From contig JAJEKV010000296.1 of assembly GCA_021234155.1 (NCBI GenBank), forward strand, positions 186,001-250,000: DNA of 64,000 nt, read 5' to 3'. The position numbers were made by a program, and so were the translations under genes. This document shows, one piece after another, positions 1-11,715 of this stretch. Numbering within the stretch: position 1 is the stretch's first letter; each line of letters begins with the position of its first letter. The DNA comes from Isoetes taiwanensis (lineage: Eukaryota > Streptophyta > Lycopodiopsida > Isoetales > Isoetaceae). The notes below the pieces were generated by a model. The model made no database searches, was not told the DNA's origin, and saw nothing but the letters and a program-made list of their open reading frames with translations.

Positions 1-479
1 TCAACCGGTACAACAAAGAAGTTTTTCACAAATTAGGTTTTGAAGATGACAACCATTTTTGCTGCATCATAGAAAATCACAGAAAATCTGAATCAGGCCT
101 ATGTATGCCTGTTATAAAGCTTATGTCTGCCAATAAGACCTGCGAATCTCTGGATATAAAGCTTATGAATGTGAATCATGCTGTCGAAGTCCGATAGAGC
201 TGTAGAAGCAAGGAGTTCGACTGAGCTGTAGAAGCAAGGAGTCTGATAGAGCTGTAGACGCACAACAAACCCTAAACTGGCCGCATCCTAAACTGGCCGC
301 ATCCTAAGCAAGGAGTCCGATAGAGCTGTAGACGCACAATGAACCCTAAACTGGCCGCATCAACAAAACCCTAAACTGGCTTTTTTCTTCCATTTTCAGA
401 AGAAACTCATGCTCTAAGAAACTCCAGCATCAAGAAACTCCTGCATTCGTTAGAATATAAAAATCCCAAATTCACGCTT
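1..479. repeat. Intergenic; short tandem motif around 185-370
   Basis: No coding region is visible. Between about 185 and 370 a unit containing 'gagctgtagaagcaagga' and 'ccctaaactggccgcat' is repeated about three times with small changes. This looks like local tandem duplication, perhaps inside a transposon whose right end lies at about 480-585. Confidence 0.5.
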
Positions 480-585
480 GTCACAAATAGATCGTGAAAA
501 TGGACCTTTTTTGGGGAATTTTAGGGAATCTTTTAAAGATTCCTTTTGGAGTGCGTTTGGAGCAAATTAGTGCGTTTCAATTTAA
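480..585. mobile_element. Right terminus of a TIR transposon extending left of the window
   Basis: The stretch holds an inverted pair 'ggaatctttt/aaagattcc' followed by 'gagtgcgtttgg' and 'attagtgcgtttcaat', then TTAA at 582-585. The same elements in mirrored order (AAACGCACTAATGACC, then GGAATCTTTCAAAGATTCC) form the left end of the element that starts near 8411, and a related hairpin sits at both ends of the 28.17-36.81 kb element. I infer a shared terminal architecture. The other end is outside the window. Confidence 0.5.
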
Positions 586-1318
586 ACTTTGTTGACCTCT
601 GGCAGTGCCGCGAGAGGTATAGCGCTTGAACTGGCTGACCACTGTTGTGCTATCAATCCTGCACACCATTATCCTGATCCCTTTGATGTTATCATCCATC
701 TTATATTGAATAGAGAGCATAAGTTGTTCATGATCGAAAGGATCTCTGGAGCACGATGATTCAGAAGAGTAATAGTAGTTGAGGTCTTGTTGTAATTTGG
801 TTGTGATAATACTTCTAAATTCCAAATTGATTGACACTTTGTTTCAAATTGGGCGCCCGCCCAATTTCCCTGCAAAGGTAAGACTACCATTTGATAGCAC
901 CTTCCCGGGGTTCAAATTGGGCGCCCGCACAATTTCTTTGGGGGCTAAGGGTTGCATTAAGTTAATGTGGCACTTCCAGCACAGGCAAATTGGGCGCCCA
1001 CCCATTTTGCCTTTGTAAAGAAAGCCTCAGCCCACCCTTCAAATCGCCTCCATGGTTGATCAAATTGGGCGCCTGCCCAATTACCTCAGACAAGGATTGT
1101 TGTTCTATATGAATACAACCAATTCCTTCCAATTCCATAAATAGCATTAGAATACAAATTGTATTCCATGGTTTGAAATTTTCACAGATACAAGTTACAG
1201 ATACAATGTACAAAAGTCACAGAGGCACATAAGTTATAACCTTGGTTGGACAGAGATGTGACTGTTGAAATTGGGCAGGCACCCAATTTCAACAACTCTC
1301 CTAAGCTCCAACCTTGGT

Positions 1319-1504
1319 TTAGGGATCTGGGGGGTTCTCGACAGGGTTGTCGATATCATTTTGTTGATCTTGCTCCTGCTGAGCAGCTTGATTTATGGCC
1401 TCCATCCTGTTAAGGAATTCTTCGTTGCTCAGTGAGCCACCTTCCTCATTCTCTACCTCACCTGACTCCTTCTCTTCATCTAATATTATGTCCAGATTGT
1501 CCAC
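1319..1504 (-). pseudogene. Acidic C-terminal ORF of the repeat's minus-strand gene
   Basis: A 61-codon Glu/Asp/Gln-rich minus-strand frame, ending in a Pro-rich tail, sits at the 3' side of the minus-strand coding region of the repeat. Copy 2 (about 15133-15315) has the same sequence but with a stop where copy 1 has a Glu/Phe codon pair ('attattcg' against 'attcttcg'). I take it to be the C-terminal exon of the same transposon gene as the ORFs at 15534-15968 and 16061-16303. No function is recognised. Confidence 0.4.
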
Positions 1505-2150
1505 TTGCCTTTGCTATTCCTCATGCTCTCGCTCTTGCTCGTGCTCTTGATGTTGTTAACTTTGAGGTGTGTCTTTTACGAACGATTCCTCTCGATCATT
1601 GTCCACTAGCTCATGGAATTTCGAGCTGTCGTCCATCACATCTTGGGTGTTCACCAGTTGCGTGCCTGCCAACATATTATAGATAGATCCTTACTTCCTA
1701 TTCCTGCAGCCTTTTTTAATTATTCTGTAAGGGATTCTTTACTTAGCTGGAGCGTGGACTGCAATTCTTGAACTGTCTGAGCAGAAAATGGAATTGTTGA
1801 TGGAATAGGATTTGGTAACTGCAAAGCCTTGGAACCAGATTTTTCTTCTTGCCCTCTGTAATTTTCAACCTCCGGCAGGCAAGAGATTTCCTCTCGTCCA
1901 GCATTATTTCTAGCTGATCGAAAATCAGAATCGCTAAGGCATACCATTGTTCTTTGCTTGCTCCTGCTAAGCGACAGTTGATATTTGAGTCCTATTTGAG
2001 TGTGTTGTCTTATGCATAGGCTGGTGGTTCTACTCAGTGGATCATGATTATCCTCTGAGACTTTATTCCCGCCTCTGCATTTGTATTTTACTTTTGGCTT
2101 GGAGTTTCAATCAAGTTTCTCGTTCTTCAAAAAAAAAAATTAGTTGGGGG

Positions 2151-2543
2151 TCATAAGTGGCCAAGGGTAGCCTGTATGCATGGAAGCACTTGTCCAATAC
2201 GTCTTCCATATAAAACTTCTATCTCACCGAGTACTTCTGCATTCACCGCCATATCAATTGCTACGCCCGCATTACTTGTCTTCTTTCTCCCTGGCACGAC
2301 AAAATACAAACACAAATCTTTGAGATTGTTTGTGCTCGACTTAGGGTTTACGTTTCCAATTTCGATGCACCACGTGCACTTGTCAGCAACAGATGTAATT
2401 TCATCTGGAACTACATCAATCCCCTGAAATTGCACATCCTGATCTGTCTCTTCGCGAACAAGAATGGCCCGGGGTATCCAGTCCATAGCCGTGCATCTTG
2501 GCAAATTGCTTTTGTCCTTGCCATTAATCCTGCATTGCATCAA
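2151..2543 (-). pseudogene. Transposon-type ORF, unrecognised (copy 1)
   Basis: A 130-codon minus-strand frame, shared with 17172-17463 in copy 2, where about 80 central residues are conserved and the ends differ through indels. The segment around 'DKCTWCIEIGNVNPKSSTNN' is retained in both. It lies 5' of the methyltransferase-like ORF on the same strand and may be an earlier exon of the same element gene. The LINE poly(A) boundary at about 2130 (17162 in copy 2) separates it from the downstream frames, so the gene was broken before duplication. I do not recognise the family. Confidence 0.4.
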
Positions 2544-2656
2544 ACAGGAATTAAATATCGCTTATAAGTAATGGCACGGTTTCAAAAGACACTATGAAGT
2601 ACATGATGATCCCAAAGTATGATATGTAGGAAATTGGGCGGGCGCTCAATTTCCGT

Positions 2657-4916
2657 ACAAGTAAAAAACAACTGTGGACCAAAAATTGGGGTCAGTGTGC
2701 ACAAAATGACATCGCACAGCTAGAATAATAGGAAGAACCTTCTGCAAATACATCATTGCACATGTACTCGATGTTCCTCAATCTGCAGATAGGTTAAAAA
2801 GTTCAATAAAAAACTAAAGAGAAGAATTTTATAGCCATACGTGGAGTTTATCAAGGCACCACTTAGGCTCTTTTCCATAAAAGCAAAGCATGGGTTTTAA
2901 TCACATGAAATTGTTGGAAGTAGACAACTAAGTGGAATAATTGCTCCAACCAAAGGTGTACAGTCAATATTTGCATGCAATGCAGGTTTAGCTGAGCACA
3001 ATAGCACTTAATGCCATGGGTTGATGTCGACACCACTTTGTATAACCGATTGCATTCTTGCTGCAAACCTTATATGTTTGACATATTAATTATAGGAGCA
3101 AACCCAATTCTTCACAGTTCTTGCTGCAATTTTGGCTTCCCCACCATTGTAACAATGCAAATATTCAAGCTAAATTATCGGACTTGGTAGTCTTTGTGTT
3201 ATTTGTGATAACAGAAACCTAGATGCACTTTGCAAGAAGACATGTAAAGTTTAGGAAATAAAGACTTCATTACAATAGAAATATCAGGGCCTATCACTTG
3301 TTTAAATCTGATTCTATTTCCAAAACACTTGTTCCAAGATGTATGAATATGCTAGAGGATACGATTTGCCTAAAGGAATTTGGAGCCAAAGAATGATAAA
3401 ATACAACTTACTTCTCCAACTATTATATAAAAGCATCTTACGGAACCTCACCTTTCCAACAGACTTCAGGTACTTTTTACCTTTTGCCTGTAGATTAGAA
3501 ATAGAAAAAGTTAGAAGACTGTTTGGTTATTTCCAACTTAGGGATGCCAATATTTTACCTGTTTCTTTAGCGTTATTATATCACCAACCTAACAGATGTA
3601 ACGTTGGTGTCAGTGGATGAAAGAGTATGTTTTTGAGTGCCAGTAATAGCATTTCACCAGGACATCTGTTTCTAGTGGCAATATTGCATTATTTGCTATT
3701 CCTTTCCAACCTATGCAAGCCTGCAGACCAAATTATTTTGACAAATTGTCCCCATCACCTGAAAACCTGAAAGATCAGTTTATCTGTTATAGTATTTTAA
3801 ACATCTGGGGACCTGTAAAATCAAAATGAGTACCAAGATGCTTGAAAAGACGCAACTTCTAGTTGTATATTTCTTCCATACTTTTTCAAATGTCATATAG
3901 CAAAAACCTTCAGCAACTGGATCCTCTTTATTTTCTTGGTTATAAGGGGGCCTTCCTAGAACTTGAGCGATCTGATAAGGGGGCATTTCGTCCCGCAATA
4001 AATTTGTAGATACATTTTTCATTGTAGTAGGGGCAAGAAAATTTACATTTGGCATAGGGTATGCCATTGTGAAGCAACATGACAGCATATTGTTTATGTT
4101 TATCTTGTGGAATAACTTAGCTTTTCCAGATTGCTGCACATTACAACAGTGCTGAAACTTCTCAATAGTGTTTTTTTCTGTGCTGACCATGGCAATTTTG
4201 CAAAGATGAAATGTTGCCACCCATTGAAAGCAAGCATACTTTATTTGCTTCGTTTCAAGAGAAGCATGAGAAGCCAGCTATGTATTGGCTTGAGAATGTT
4301 AGCTCCAGCTGTGTATTGGCTACAATAATTGAATACCACGTATAAAACCTATGATTGCTTGCCATTTGCAAATTGGGAATAGATTTTGACCATAATGCCT
4401 TAAATACATTCTCATATGTTAAACCTTGAGGAATCGCTGATGTTAACATCATCATGTAGCCACACAAATGAATAGATGGGGTATGGAATGTTAAACCTGA
4501 TTGCATGTAGAATATGGCAAAGGAATAAAAGCTGCACTATCCATTAATAAAGATTAGGAAAAGATATTCAAATCAGTGGAGCACAACAATTCGTACCTAA
4601 GAAGTAAGATATACAGATGCCCGATGCTTTCTGTAAGAGCCGTCTCGATGCCATAGCCATAAAATATGTCGCAATCTTTTCTTTCACAGAAGTAGACTAT
4701 AGCAACAGAAGAGCGGAAGCCACATATTCATCGAGAAGAAACCACCACATCTCGATCTAGGGCAGGGAGATCCGAGATCCGGTGCCTATGGTTTTTTTTT
4801 TAGGGTAAAAGAAAAGGTTGAGTTTGTGTGGACGGTCAGATGGATCAAATAAGCATAGACCGTCAGATCTAGGGCGCGATGCACTACTTACACCAAAACA
4901 TTATAATAAAAGATGG
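2657..4916. other. Intergenic; possible decayed minus-strand gene at 3780-4510
   Basis: No convincing gene. Two minus-strand frames (3780-4220 and 4255-4506) have protein-like composition, for example 'LLRDEMPPYQIAQVLGRPPY' in the first, and could be exons of a decayed or unfamiliar gene. I cannot assign a family or define splice sites. The rest is AT-rich without visible structure. Confidence 0.25.
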
Positions 4917-6148
4917 GGAGGGAGCTTGCTCATTTTCCTGCTGATCACCTGCAAGTGACTGCTTAAGCAAATCATAGCCAAACCAGCGGCCTAGTTTCCA
5001 TGATGTGCGTGAAGAATTCAGTCAGCCTCGAAGCATATTGCAGGCCCACAAGAAATGACCAAATCGTGAAAATTGTGAAATCTGTTTCATTTTTGCTTTC
5101 AAGCCATTGATTGGTGGAATATTCCAGTTATACTCCCCTCTCTCAAGGAAGAACGTCACAGACCCACGCTGCTCCAATCCCAGCGCTCCAAAAAATAAAG
5201 AGGAGGAATCGTGTTGCAACTCCACAGGATTGTATTTGCAGACCATCCCAAGAAAAAGCATCCAAAGAAATAAGACTATTACATCAAACAAGCTGCTCAA
5301 ACTGTCTGACATATACCATTTTTTATACAATACTGTACCTAAATCATAGTCTTAACCATTGCGAGAATAGGCTTCTTTTAGTACAAAACAAATTGTGGAA
5401 TGACGTGATATATGGAGCAACTTTGTGGCGTGATATATGGAGCAACTTTTGTTTCTATTGTGATAACTATCAAGCAATTTTACATTGTGAAACTTGTTAC
5501 CTCATAAGTACCGATTGTTACATTCTCACGGTTAAATTGTAATTTGCAAGTGGAGATAGAGTTGCAGGTTTTGATTCCGATGCAACATCACGTAAATCCC
5601 ACCGGTCGTTTATTACATAAAATTTACAAACCTTTCTTATTATAGAAAGTGCCACATAAGTATCAACTCTCAAAATTGGGAACACTGTTATTCTTTGGTA
5701 AAAAAAGCGTAAAACAAAAAACTCGAGTTGCTCCTACTCGGTCCCCGTATGCAAGACACATCGTAGGCATTTTCCATCGATCAAAGCAATTGGAATGCTT
5801 CATTGATTCTAGAGAATTCATAATTGTGAGTGATGAAGTCATCCAAATTCAGCTCCCGCAGATTCGGTCGCGAAACCGGTTTAGATACTCGCAAAAACAC
5901 ATTATCCTAGAAAACAGAGATCTAAAAGACAAATCTAGTAAAAGCACTAACCTTATTCATGTATTTCTTCACAAGGCCATTGATGTCACTCCTCCCTCTC
6001 AGTAGTTTCCAAAGAAGGTTCGATCAATGTTCGACCATACAGAAATTACCGGATGGATGATGGAAACCTCTTTTCCGCATCATCCAATCCCGCAACTACT
6101 GCTCTACCCCAGCCCCGCATCAACCGGTTTCGATTTCTTAAGGAGATG
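4917..6148 (-). pseudogene. Alcohol dehydrogenase 3' pseudogene (exons 9-10 plus 3' flank)
   Basis: The segment aligns with 24178-25390, the 3' part of the intact minus-strand ADH gene. Exon 10 corresponds to 5734-5855 (stop at 5734-5736) and exon 9 to about 5952-6114. Exons 1-8 are missing. Exon 10 has a 2-base insertion near 5784 ('tcaaagcaa' against 'tcagcaa'), exon 9 has several indels, and the exon 9 acceptor reads CGG instead of CAG on the minus strand, so no normal product is possible as read. Thirteen differences from the intact copy fall at CTG or CAG triplets that appear here as CCG, CGG or CG (see findings). Some apparent breaks could therefore be sequencing artefacts, but the missing exons are real. 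Confidence 0.85.
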
Positions 6149-6491
6149 TACTCTTTGCCATGTGGTAGACTTTAATGCCATGTGGTAGACTTTCTTGAAT
6201 GCATGTGCTTTAAACTTTCATCGTTCACAATGCAAATGCATGTGCTCTAGACTTACATATGTTCACAATAAATAGGAATCGGTGATAGTTTTAATCACAA
6301 ATGTCTCCTATCGACAGATATCTGCAAACAAACCGAATATGAAAAGAGTGTTGACTCCACGCCTTGTAAATTACATTTGGGTATGGAACCCACGTTGCGG
6401 CTTCAGCTTCACTATAAAATGGCGGGCTCGTCCCTTCGTTTCTCAAGCCGAAGTCGCTTTCTTCTTCTTCTTGTTTTGCTTTCCCCGCATC

Positions 6492-7990
6492 ATGGTCGCA
6501 AAGGTGATCCCGGGATACAATGCCATCAAGGGGCGACAATGGAATGTATCTCACACTTGACATGCATGGCACTACGCCATATCTCACTTTCGGTGCAGAA
6601 AAAACGACGCTTTGCGGTCCACCATCCGCTCTACAATTCCACCGGATGGCACGGTTGGATACGCGATAAAGAAATGGCCGCTTTCGGGCGTAATTGAAGC
6701 CTTCATCGTTGCCGACGTGGAGGAATATCCCGATTCGCAAATCTAGATGCGGCGCTTTAAGGTCGTGGACCCGACTCGAGGGGAACTCATGGCTTTCGGT
6801 CTGCAGTGAGACAACTGTTCCTCAATAGATTCTACAACCAAAGTGGGTATTCAAACTACAAAGCCTTGGAGGAGAAGGCCAACCATTGGGACGATGTGGT
6901 GGAGGTGAGCGATGCTAAGGATTACGCCTATTCCTCCCCCTTATCTTCATTCATGGGGACAACAATCGGTTGATCGGCTCTACAACGAACGAGATCATGC
7001 ATGGCGTAAATTCAATGGTGGAAGCGACCCATCGCCGCGTCTTCTTACCGTGTAATCCCTCTTGTTGATGGATCCGTGGCGCAAAGAGTGCCAAGAACGG
7101 GCTTTATTGGCGCCGCAGCCCGAATTGGATATGGGCCGACACCACCGCGGAGAATGCTTTGGCTTCGATAACCTAGATTGCCATTTTGAACCTGTGAGGC
7201 TAAGCACTAGTATGGTGGCACTCAAGAGCATGGCTAATGGTAAGTTTCTCAAACGCTTGACTGACTACTGGGAAAGTTGCCTCAATGCAGCAGGTGAAGA
7301 CACCAATGATGATACTACACGCCTCTGTCTCAAAGAGCCGGCAAGTGCAATCAGATTCAATGTTGTCTACCTTCGAAGCTCGCAAAATGACACAGGAAAC
7401 ACCAATGATCGTGAGGAAAAGGCTCGTTTCCAATAACACAACACGCGGATGCTACATTCACCGCCCATGTTGAGATCTCGACAACCGCCACCACCTCCAT
7501 TAATTTTACAAATACCTATACATTTAGCGAGAAAGTGTCCACCGAATTTGAGGCGGGAATACCTTTCGTTGGGGATGGAAAGGCTGGCATAGAGATTGGT
7601 GCAGAGCAGTCATTCGCTACGAACTGGGGAACAACTACAGAAACTATATTGTCCTTGCAGACTGAATATCAGGGCACTGTGCCTGCTGGAGAAACGGTAA
7701 TAGCAACAACTTATCCAAGCAAGACTAGTTGAATTGAATTGAATTAATTTGATCTAACCAAGCAGATTGTGGGTACTATGAAAGGTTACTGTGACAGTGG
7801 AATGCACCACGGCAAAACTTCGTGATTCCTTTCACGTCACGATGAGAAGATTGTAGACTCTGAAGGCATTGAGCACCCTGCAGAGCATCATATTGATGGT
7901 TTCTTTGAAGGCGTGTGTGCTTACAATATTGACGCTGTGATAAGCAAGAATGACAATGCACAGAACAAAGTCGTCCCAGCTTTAAAGTAG
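6492..7990 (+). pseudogene. Broken agglutinin (amaranthin-like) / aerolysin-type pore-forming lectin gene
   Basis: Plus-strand fragments in several frames resemble plant proteins that join amaranthin-type agglutinin repeats to an aerolysin-like (ETX/MTX2-type) beta-barrel domain; family members bind glycans and are linked to defence. The likely start is the ATG at 6492. Agglutinin-type sequence is scattered over 6492-7430, including a 'VALKSMANGKFLKRL' stretch near 7212. The aerolysin-type part is at 7535-7732 and again at about 7770-7990, ending with a stop at 7988. At least three frame changes or stops interrupt it. The 6541-7200 part has very few CTG/CAG and many CG, as in the neighbouring ADH pseudogene, so some breaks may be base-calling errors. 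The split near 7732 may instead be an intron (AG at about 7764-7765). Family assignment is from residue patterns only. Confidence 0.55.
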
Positions 7991-8406
7991 AAGAAACAAA
8001 CCTCTTTTCCTTGCATACATATAGTACTACATACTTAAATAATCATCTCAGCTTGTAGATTGAAAACTGCAAGCTCCTGATTGACATTATATTGATTGAC
8101 ATTATATGGAGGTTTTATTAAGTATATCTTTATCTTTATATTATAAAATTACTAAAAAAAGTGCCCTGTGTTGCTGGGCTTTTCTTTGGGATTAGATTCC
8201 AAAGTTAATAAAGATATGGTTAAGAATGTTAATTGGCATATATGATCGTTTTTTCTTAGTAATTTTTTATAAGGTCTCTGTACCATTCATTATTATTAAT
8301 ATAAAAACTTGCCTTCAAAAAAAAAAAAAAAAAAATTATTAAGTTTAAGGAATACAACATATGAGGCAAGCTAACCTTTATATGCCCGCAACAATCCATA
8401 GCAGAG
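7991..8406. other. Intergenic, AT-rich
   Basis: This is presumably the 3' flank of the lectin-like gene. It holds a direct repeat 'attgacattatat' near 8080-8107 and an A-run of about 18 near 8318. No gene is seen. Confidence 0.5.
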
Positions 8407-10473
8407 TATAAACAAGGTGACCTAGCAAACGCACTAATGACCTGCGTTTGCACCACAAAAAGGAATCTTTCAAAGATTCCCTAAAATACCCTTAAATTCT
8501 GCCACTTTTGGTGGGTCAATTAAAAAAATGACCCTAAATTTACGAATTTGGTAGCTATTTTAGGGGTCAAAATTACCAAAAAGTTGGCGTCTTGTTAATT
8601 TGACATCCCCATTTTAGGTAGAAAAATAATAATCTAATTTAGTTGTTTTCGGGACACATACAAAAAGTGGCAAAATGAAACAACCAGAAAATTCTTGACA
8701 AATTTTGAGGACAAAAAACATTAAAATGGAGCCGTATGCATTTTTTATTGCTCAAGGAGCAGCACACATGCTATGCATGCATGGGCAAGGCACAAAAATA
8801 AAAAAACACAAAAGAAACAAAAATTGCAAAATGCTATGCGCGCATAGCAGGGATCCTAAGTTTGAAAGACAATCATTATACAAACTAGCCATGTACAGCT
8901 GTACAAATACTCAAATTACACGAGTAGCTTACGGCCTTTAAGAAGAGCAGGTATTGGAATGTCGCCGTACTCATCAACTCCTTCAGACTAGTCATCACCT
9001 TAAACATCTACCATTTTTTGTAGTTCAAATTTAAAATTGCCCTCCATTTTAAATGCAAACTTCCATTTTTGGGTGTGATGCCATAACATGAATTTCTTGA
9101 TTTCAATATGCATATTGGTGTATCAAAACTTAAGTTTTAGGTGTTTTGCAAACTTAAGATATCATGCTAACTCTGGGAGACTACAAAAATCATATTGAAT
9201 ACCACATTGCCAAAAGTTCAGATGAATGTCCTAAGCATTTCATGGTCACATGAATTTTACGTTTTACAACGTTGAAAGTGGCAACAAGGCTCATAAATAA
9301 GTTATTATAATATTAAAATTATTGTGAGGCTATGCGTGCATAGCACTATGACTACACAACAATATGTGATGTAGTGGATGTTTGTTAAAGCATTGTGAGG
9401 CTATCCACGCGAGCACTGTGACTACACAAGAGTGTGAACCATTGGAAAGAGTGTTATAGAATTAACAATAACGCAAAATATCATGACTTAGCACAACGTT
9501 ATGCATGTGTATATACCCATGGCTAAGGAAGACAATGTTACTGAGCTATCTAAGTAGAACCAACTTGAAGACACGAGTTGTCACTTTGCACACCAAAATG
9601 TTGTCAAGCTAAGTGCTTATAGTAGGCCTAGTCAAGAAGATATTGTTAGGATACCTAGATTGCAACCTTTTGTGTAAAAAAAAAAGGATAAACAAATAAT
9701 GGTAGGTTGGGAGGAAACTAGGTAGGTAGAAACAAGAACATGGTAGAAAAAATGGGTAGGTAGGAGGTAACATGGTAGGTAGGGGCTATGCGCGCATGGG
9801 CAAGTTTTCAATGCTATGCGCGCATAGGGCAAAGTTTTTTTTTTTTTTCAGCCAGACATAGCTTTCGGCTTAATCGGCACATCTTGCTTCGGGGACGCCT
9901 TGAATCGGAGGAGGCGATCTTGTGGGAAGACACAGGAATCGGAGGAAGATCTTATGGAAGACACGTGGGATCTTGAATCGGAGGAAGATCTTATGCTCAA
10001 GCCAAGTTTAGGATCGTAAAAAAACATCAGGCCAAGTTTAGTTTAAGTTTATGCTCACCGTCTTTTGCTCAGGTTTCTGGAGGTTTTATGATCTAGTAGA
10101 CATAAGATCTTTGTTTGTTTGAACGGTGCTTATGCTCTGAATATTAAAGCAGGTCGAATGTAGTAGTAGGGCTTTGGAGGGCGGGATCTTGAAATCACAC
10201 CTCTTACCCGGAGCTTTTGCAGCAGGATTTCTCTAACCCTAGCATGATTTCTGAGGTAAGAAGATTCTATCTATTGATCTCATAGTTCTGTCGTTTCTAC
10301 TCTAAAAACTTATGGAAAAGCATTATGGGGCAATCTTGCAGATAAATTTGGTCCTTTCTCTTTTGTAAAATGAGGTTTGAGGTGATTTAGAAGGTGATTT
10401 CGCAGGTGGATTTTGATGATTTTGCAAGCACTTTCAGGTAAAAATTTGAGATATTCTGAGTTATTTCTTCTCT

Positions 10474-11574
10474 TTGCAAGTAATTTCTAGAGCCAGATGC
10501 CTATACTTGCTTTGTTTCTGGAACAACAACTTGCCTTTAAAAGCATTTACATTTGAGACATTAAAACAGGTGCAAGATTACAAGGGGTTTTCAGAAGAAG
10601 ATAGAGCCATTTCACAAGCCTTGATGAATATTGCAGCAGAAGTTAATCAGAAAGGTTGGTGTGCAGAAACCCAAGTAGTTCTCAAGAGCTTGAACTTTAC
10701 ACTAGGGCCATTTCAGGTTGGTCAGATTGGGAGAAATATTAATGATGTTGATGCATCATTTAATTTTTTTGAATGGACTAAAAAGATGCTTGCATATCAA
10801 CCTGCTATATATGATTACAATGTGTTGTTGGAATATTTGGTTGCGTAACGTAAGTTTGGGTTAGTTGAATGCTTGCTGAATGAAATGCGTAATGATCAAT
10901 GCAAGCCGACATTAAGAACGTTCAAGATGCTATTAACATGCCATGGTAAAGTAGCAAAAGTAGAAGAACATTTTGAAGCTCTCATCAAAAAATTATGCCA
11001 AGCAAATAAGATTAAGGGTATTGTTAAAATATTTGAGGACATCATGAGCCTTGCTTGGAAGCCTTCAATGAGCATTTACACCTTTGCAGTGAATATCTTA
11101 GTAAAATATGGTTATCATCACCAAGCTATTGAATTACGTAAAAGGATGATTAATCCACGGAAAAAGATCGACATTTAATATTTACAAAGTCCTCATATTT
11201 GCATTGTGTAAAGCAAAAAAGCTGGAAATCTACTCTAAGTTGGTTCGAGAGATGGAAAGTGGTGGATGTAAGCCGGATTTTCATGTATATACATCTCTTG
11301 TAACTTCTAATGCAAAGGCAATAGATCTGATGATGCATATATATTCTATGAAGAAATGATGAAGAATGGTTTTACACCTACATTGTCCACATATAATCTG
11401 CTTATAGATTGTCTAGGAAAGACGGGAAATATCAATTTAGCATACAAGGTCTTTGAGGGATTAGTAGAGAAAGGATGCAAACCAGAGTTGGTGAAACAAA
11501 GTTTAATTAGTCCTTTTAAACAAAGTTTACATTTAATTAGTCCTTTTAAACAAAGTTTACATTTGAGACTCTAA
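10474..11574 (+). pseudogene. Pentatricopeptide repeat (PPR) protein gene fragment
   Basis: Plus-strand frames 10474-10848, 10873-11178, about 11180-11355 and 11356-11574 together look like a P-class PPR protein: repeated helix pairs of about 35 residues with spacing and motifs such as 'GFTPTLSTYNLLIDCLGK' and 'GCKPE'. PPR proteins bind organellar RNA. The second frame continues the first after an in-frame TAA at 10846-10848. A frameshift follows near 11170 and another near 11350. After 11510 the sequence dissolves into a repeated 'agtccttttaaacaaagttta' unit. It sits inside a TIR element, so I read it as captured host sequence. A rescued function is unlikely. Confidence 0.75.
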
Positions 11575-11635
11575 AAAAGGCATGAATTTTAGATTTGAAT
11601 TATGCTTGTTTTACATTGCTATTAGTCCTTTTAAA

Positions 11636-11715
11636 GATAAGATAAGATAAGATAAGATAATTTTTTACGTCCACGGGAACCCAACGGGTTATGGGACGGC
11701 ACATGCGGCCCTAAA
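11636..11715 (-). mobile_element. 5'-truncated LINE 3' tail with (TTATC)n
   Basis: Read on the minus strand, it holds 'ggccgcatgtgccg', 'cccgttgggttcccg', 'tggacgtaaaaaatt' and then a repeated TTATC tail. The end matches the plus-strand insertion at 43980-44043 ('cccgtggacgtaaaaattc' plus CTTAT repeats). It also resembles the 3' end of the LINE at 39.8-41.8 kb ('catggccgcctatgg'). A short-repeat tail instead of poly(A) suggests an RTE-like or related LINE. Confidence 0.6.

Larger units (their letters stand above)
596..2656. repeat. Truncated copy 1 of a large transposon-like repeat
   Basis: This block matches 14411-17683 almost base for base. The match runs 596-1925 against 14411-15740, then resumes at about 1928 against 16960 and ends near 2656/17683. 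Copy 1 therefore lacks about 1.2 kb that copy 2 has, including most of the methyltransferase-like ORF and the 5' part of a LINE fragment. It carries at least six copies of the palindrome family with arms AAATTGGGCGC / GCCCAATTT (846-867, 914-935, 987-1008, 1062-1082, about 1263-1295, 2631-2652). Both edges are abrupt, so this is a fragment rather than a complete element. Confidence 0.8.

Noticed and set aside
185..370. CRISPR-like repeat array
   Set aside because: Units are contiguous, imperfect and without unique spacers, in a plant genome.
5022..5542. Open frames at 5022-5330 and 5111-5542, also seen near 24267-24611
   Set aside because: They lie in the duplicated 3' flank of ADH and are not kept in the same frame between copies.
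10846..10848. In-frame TAA in the PPR gene as a site of U-to-C RNA editing
   Set aside because: Editing of that kind is known for organellar transcripts of some plants. This gene is nuclear-type and has further frameshifts, so simple decay explains it.
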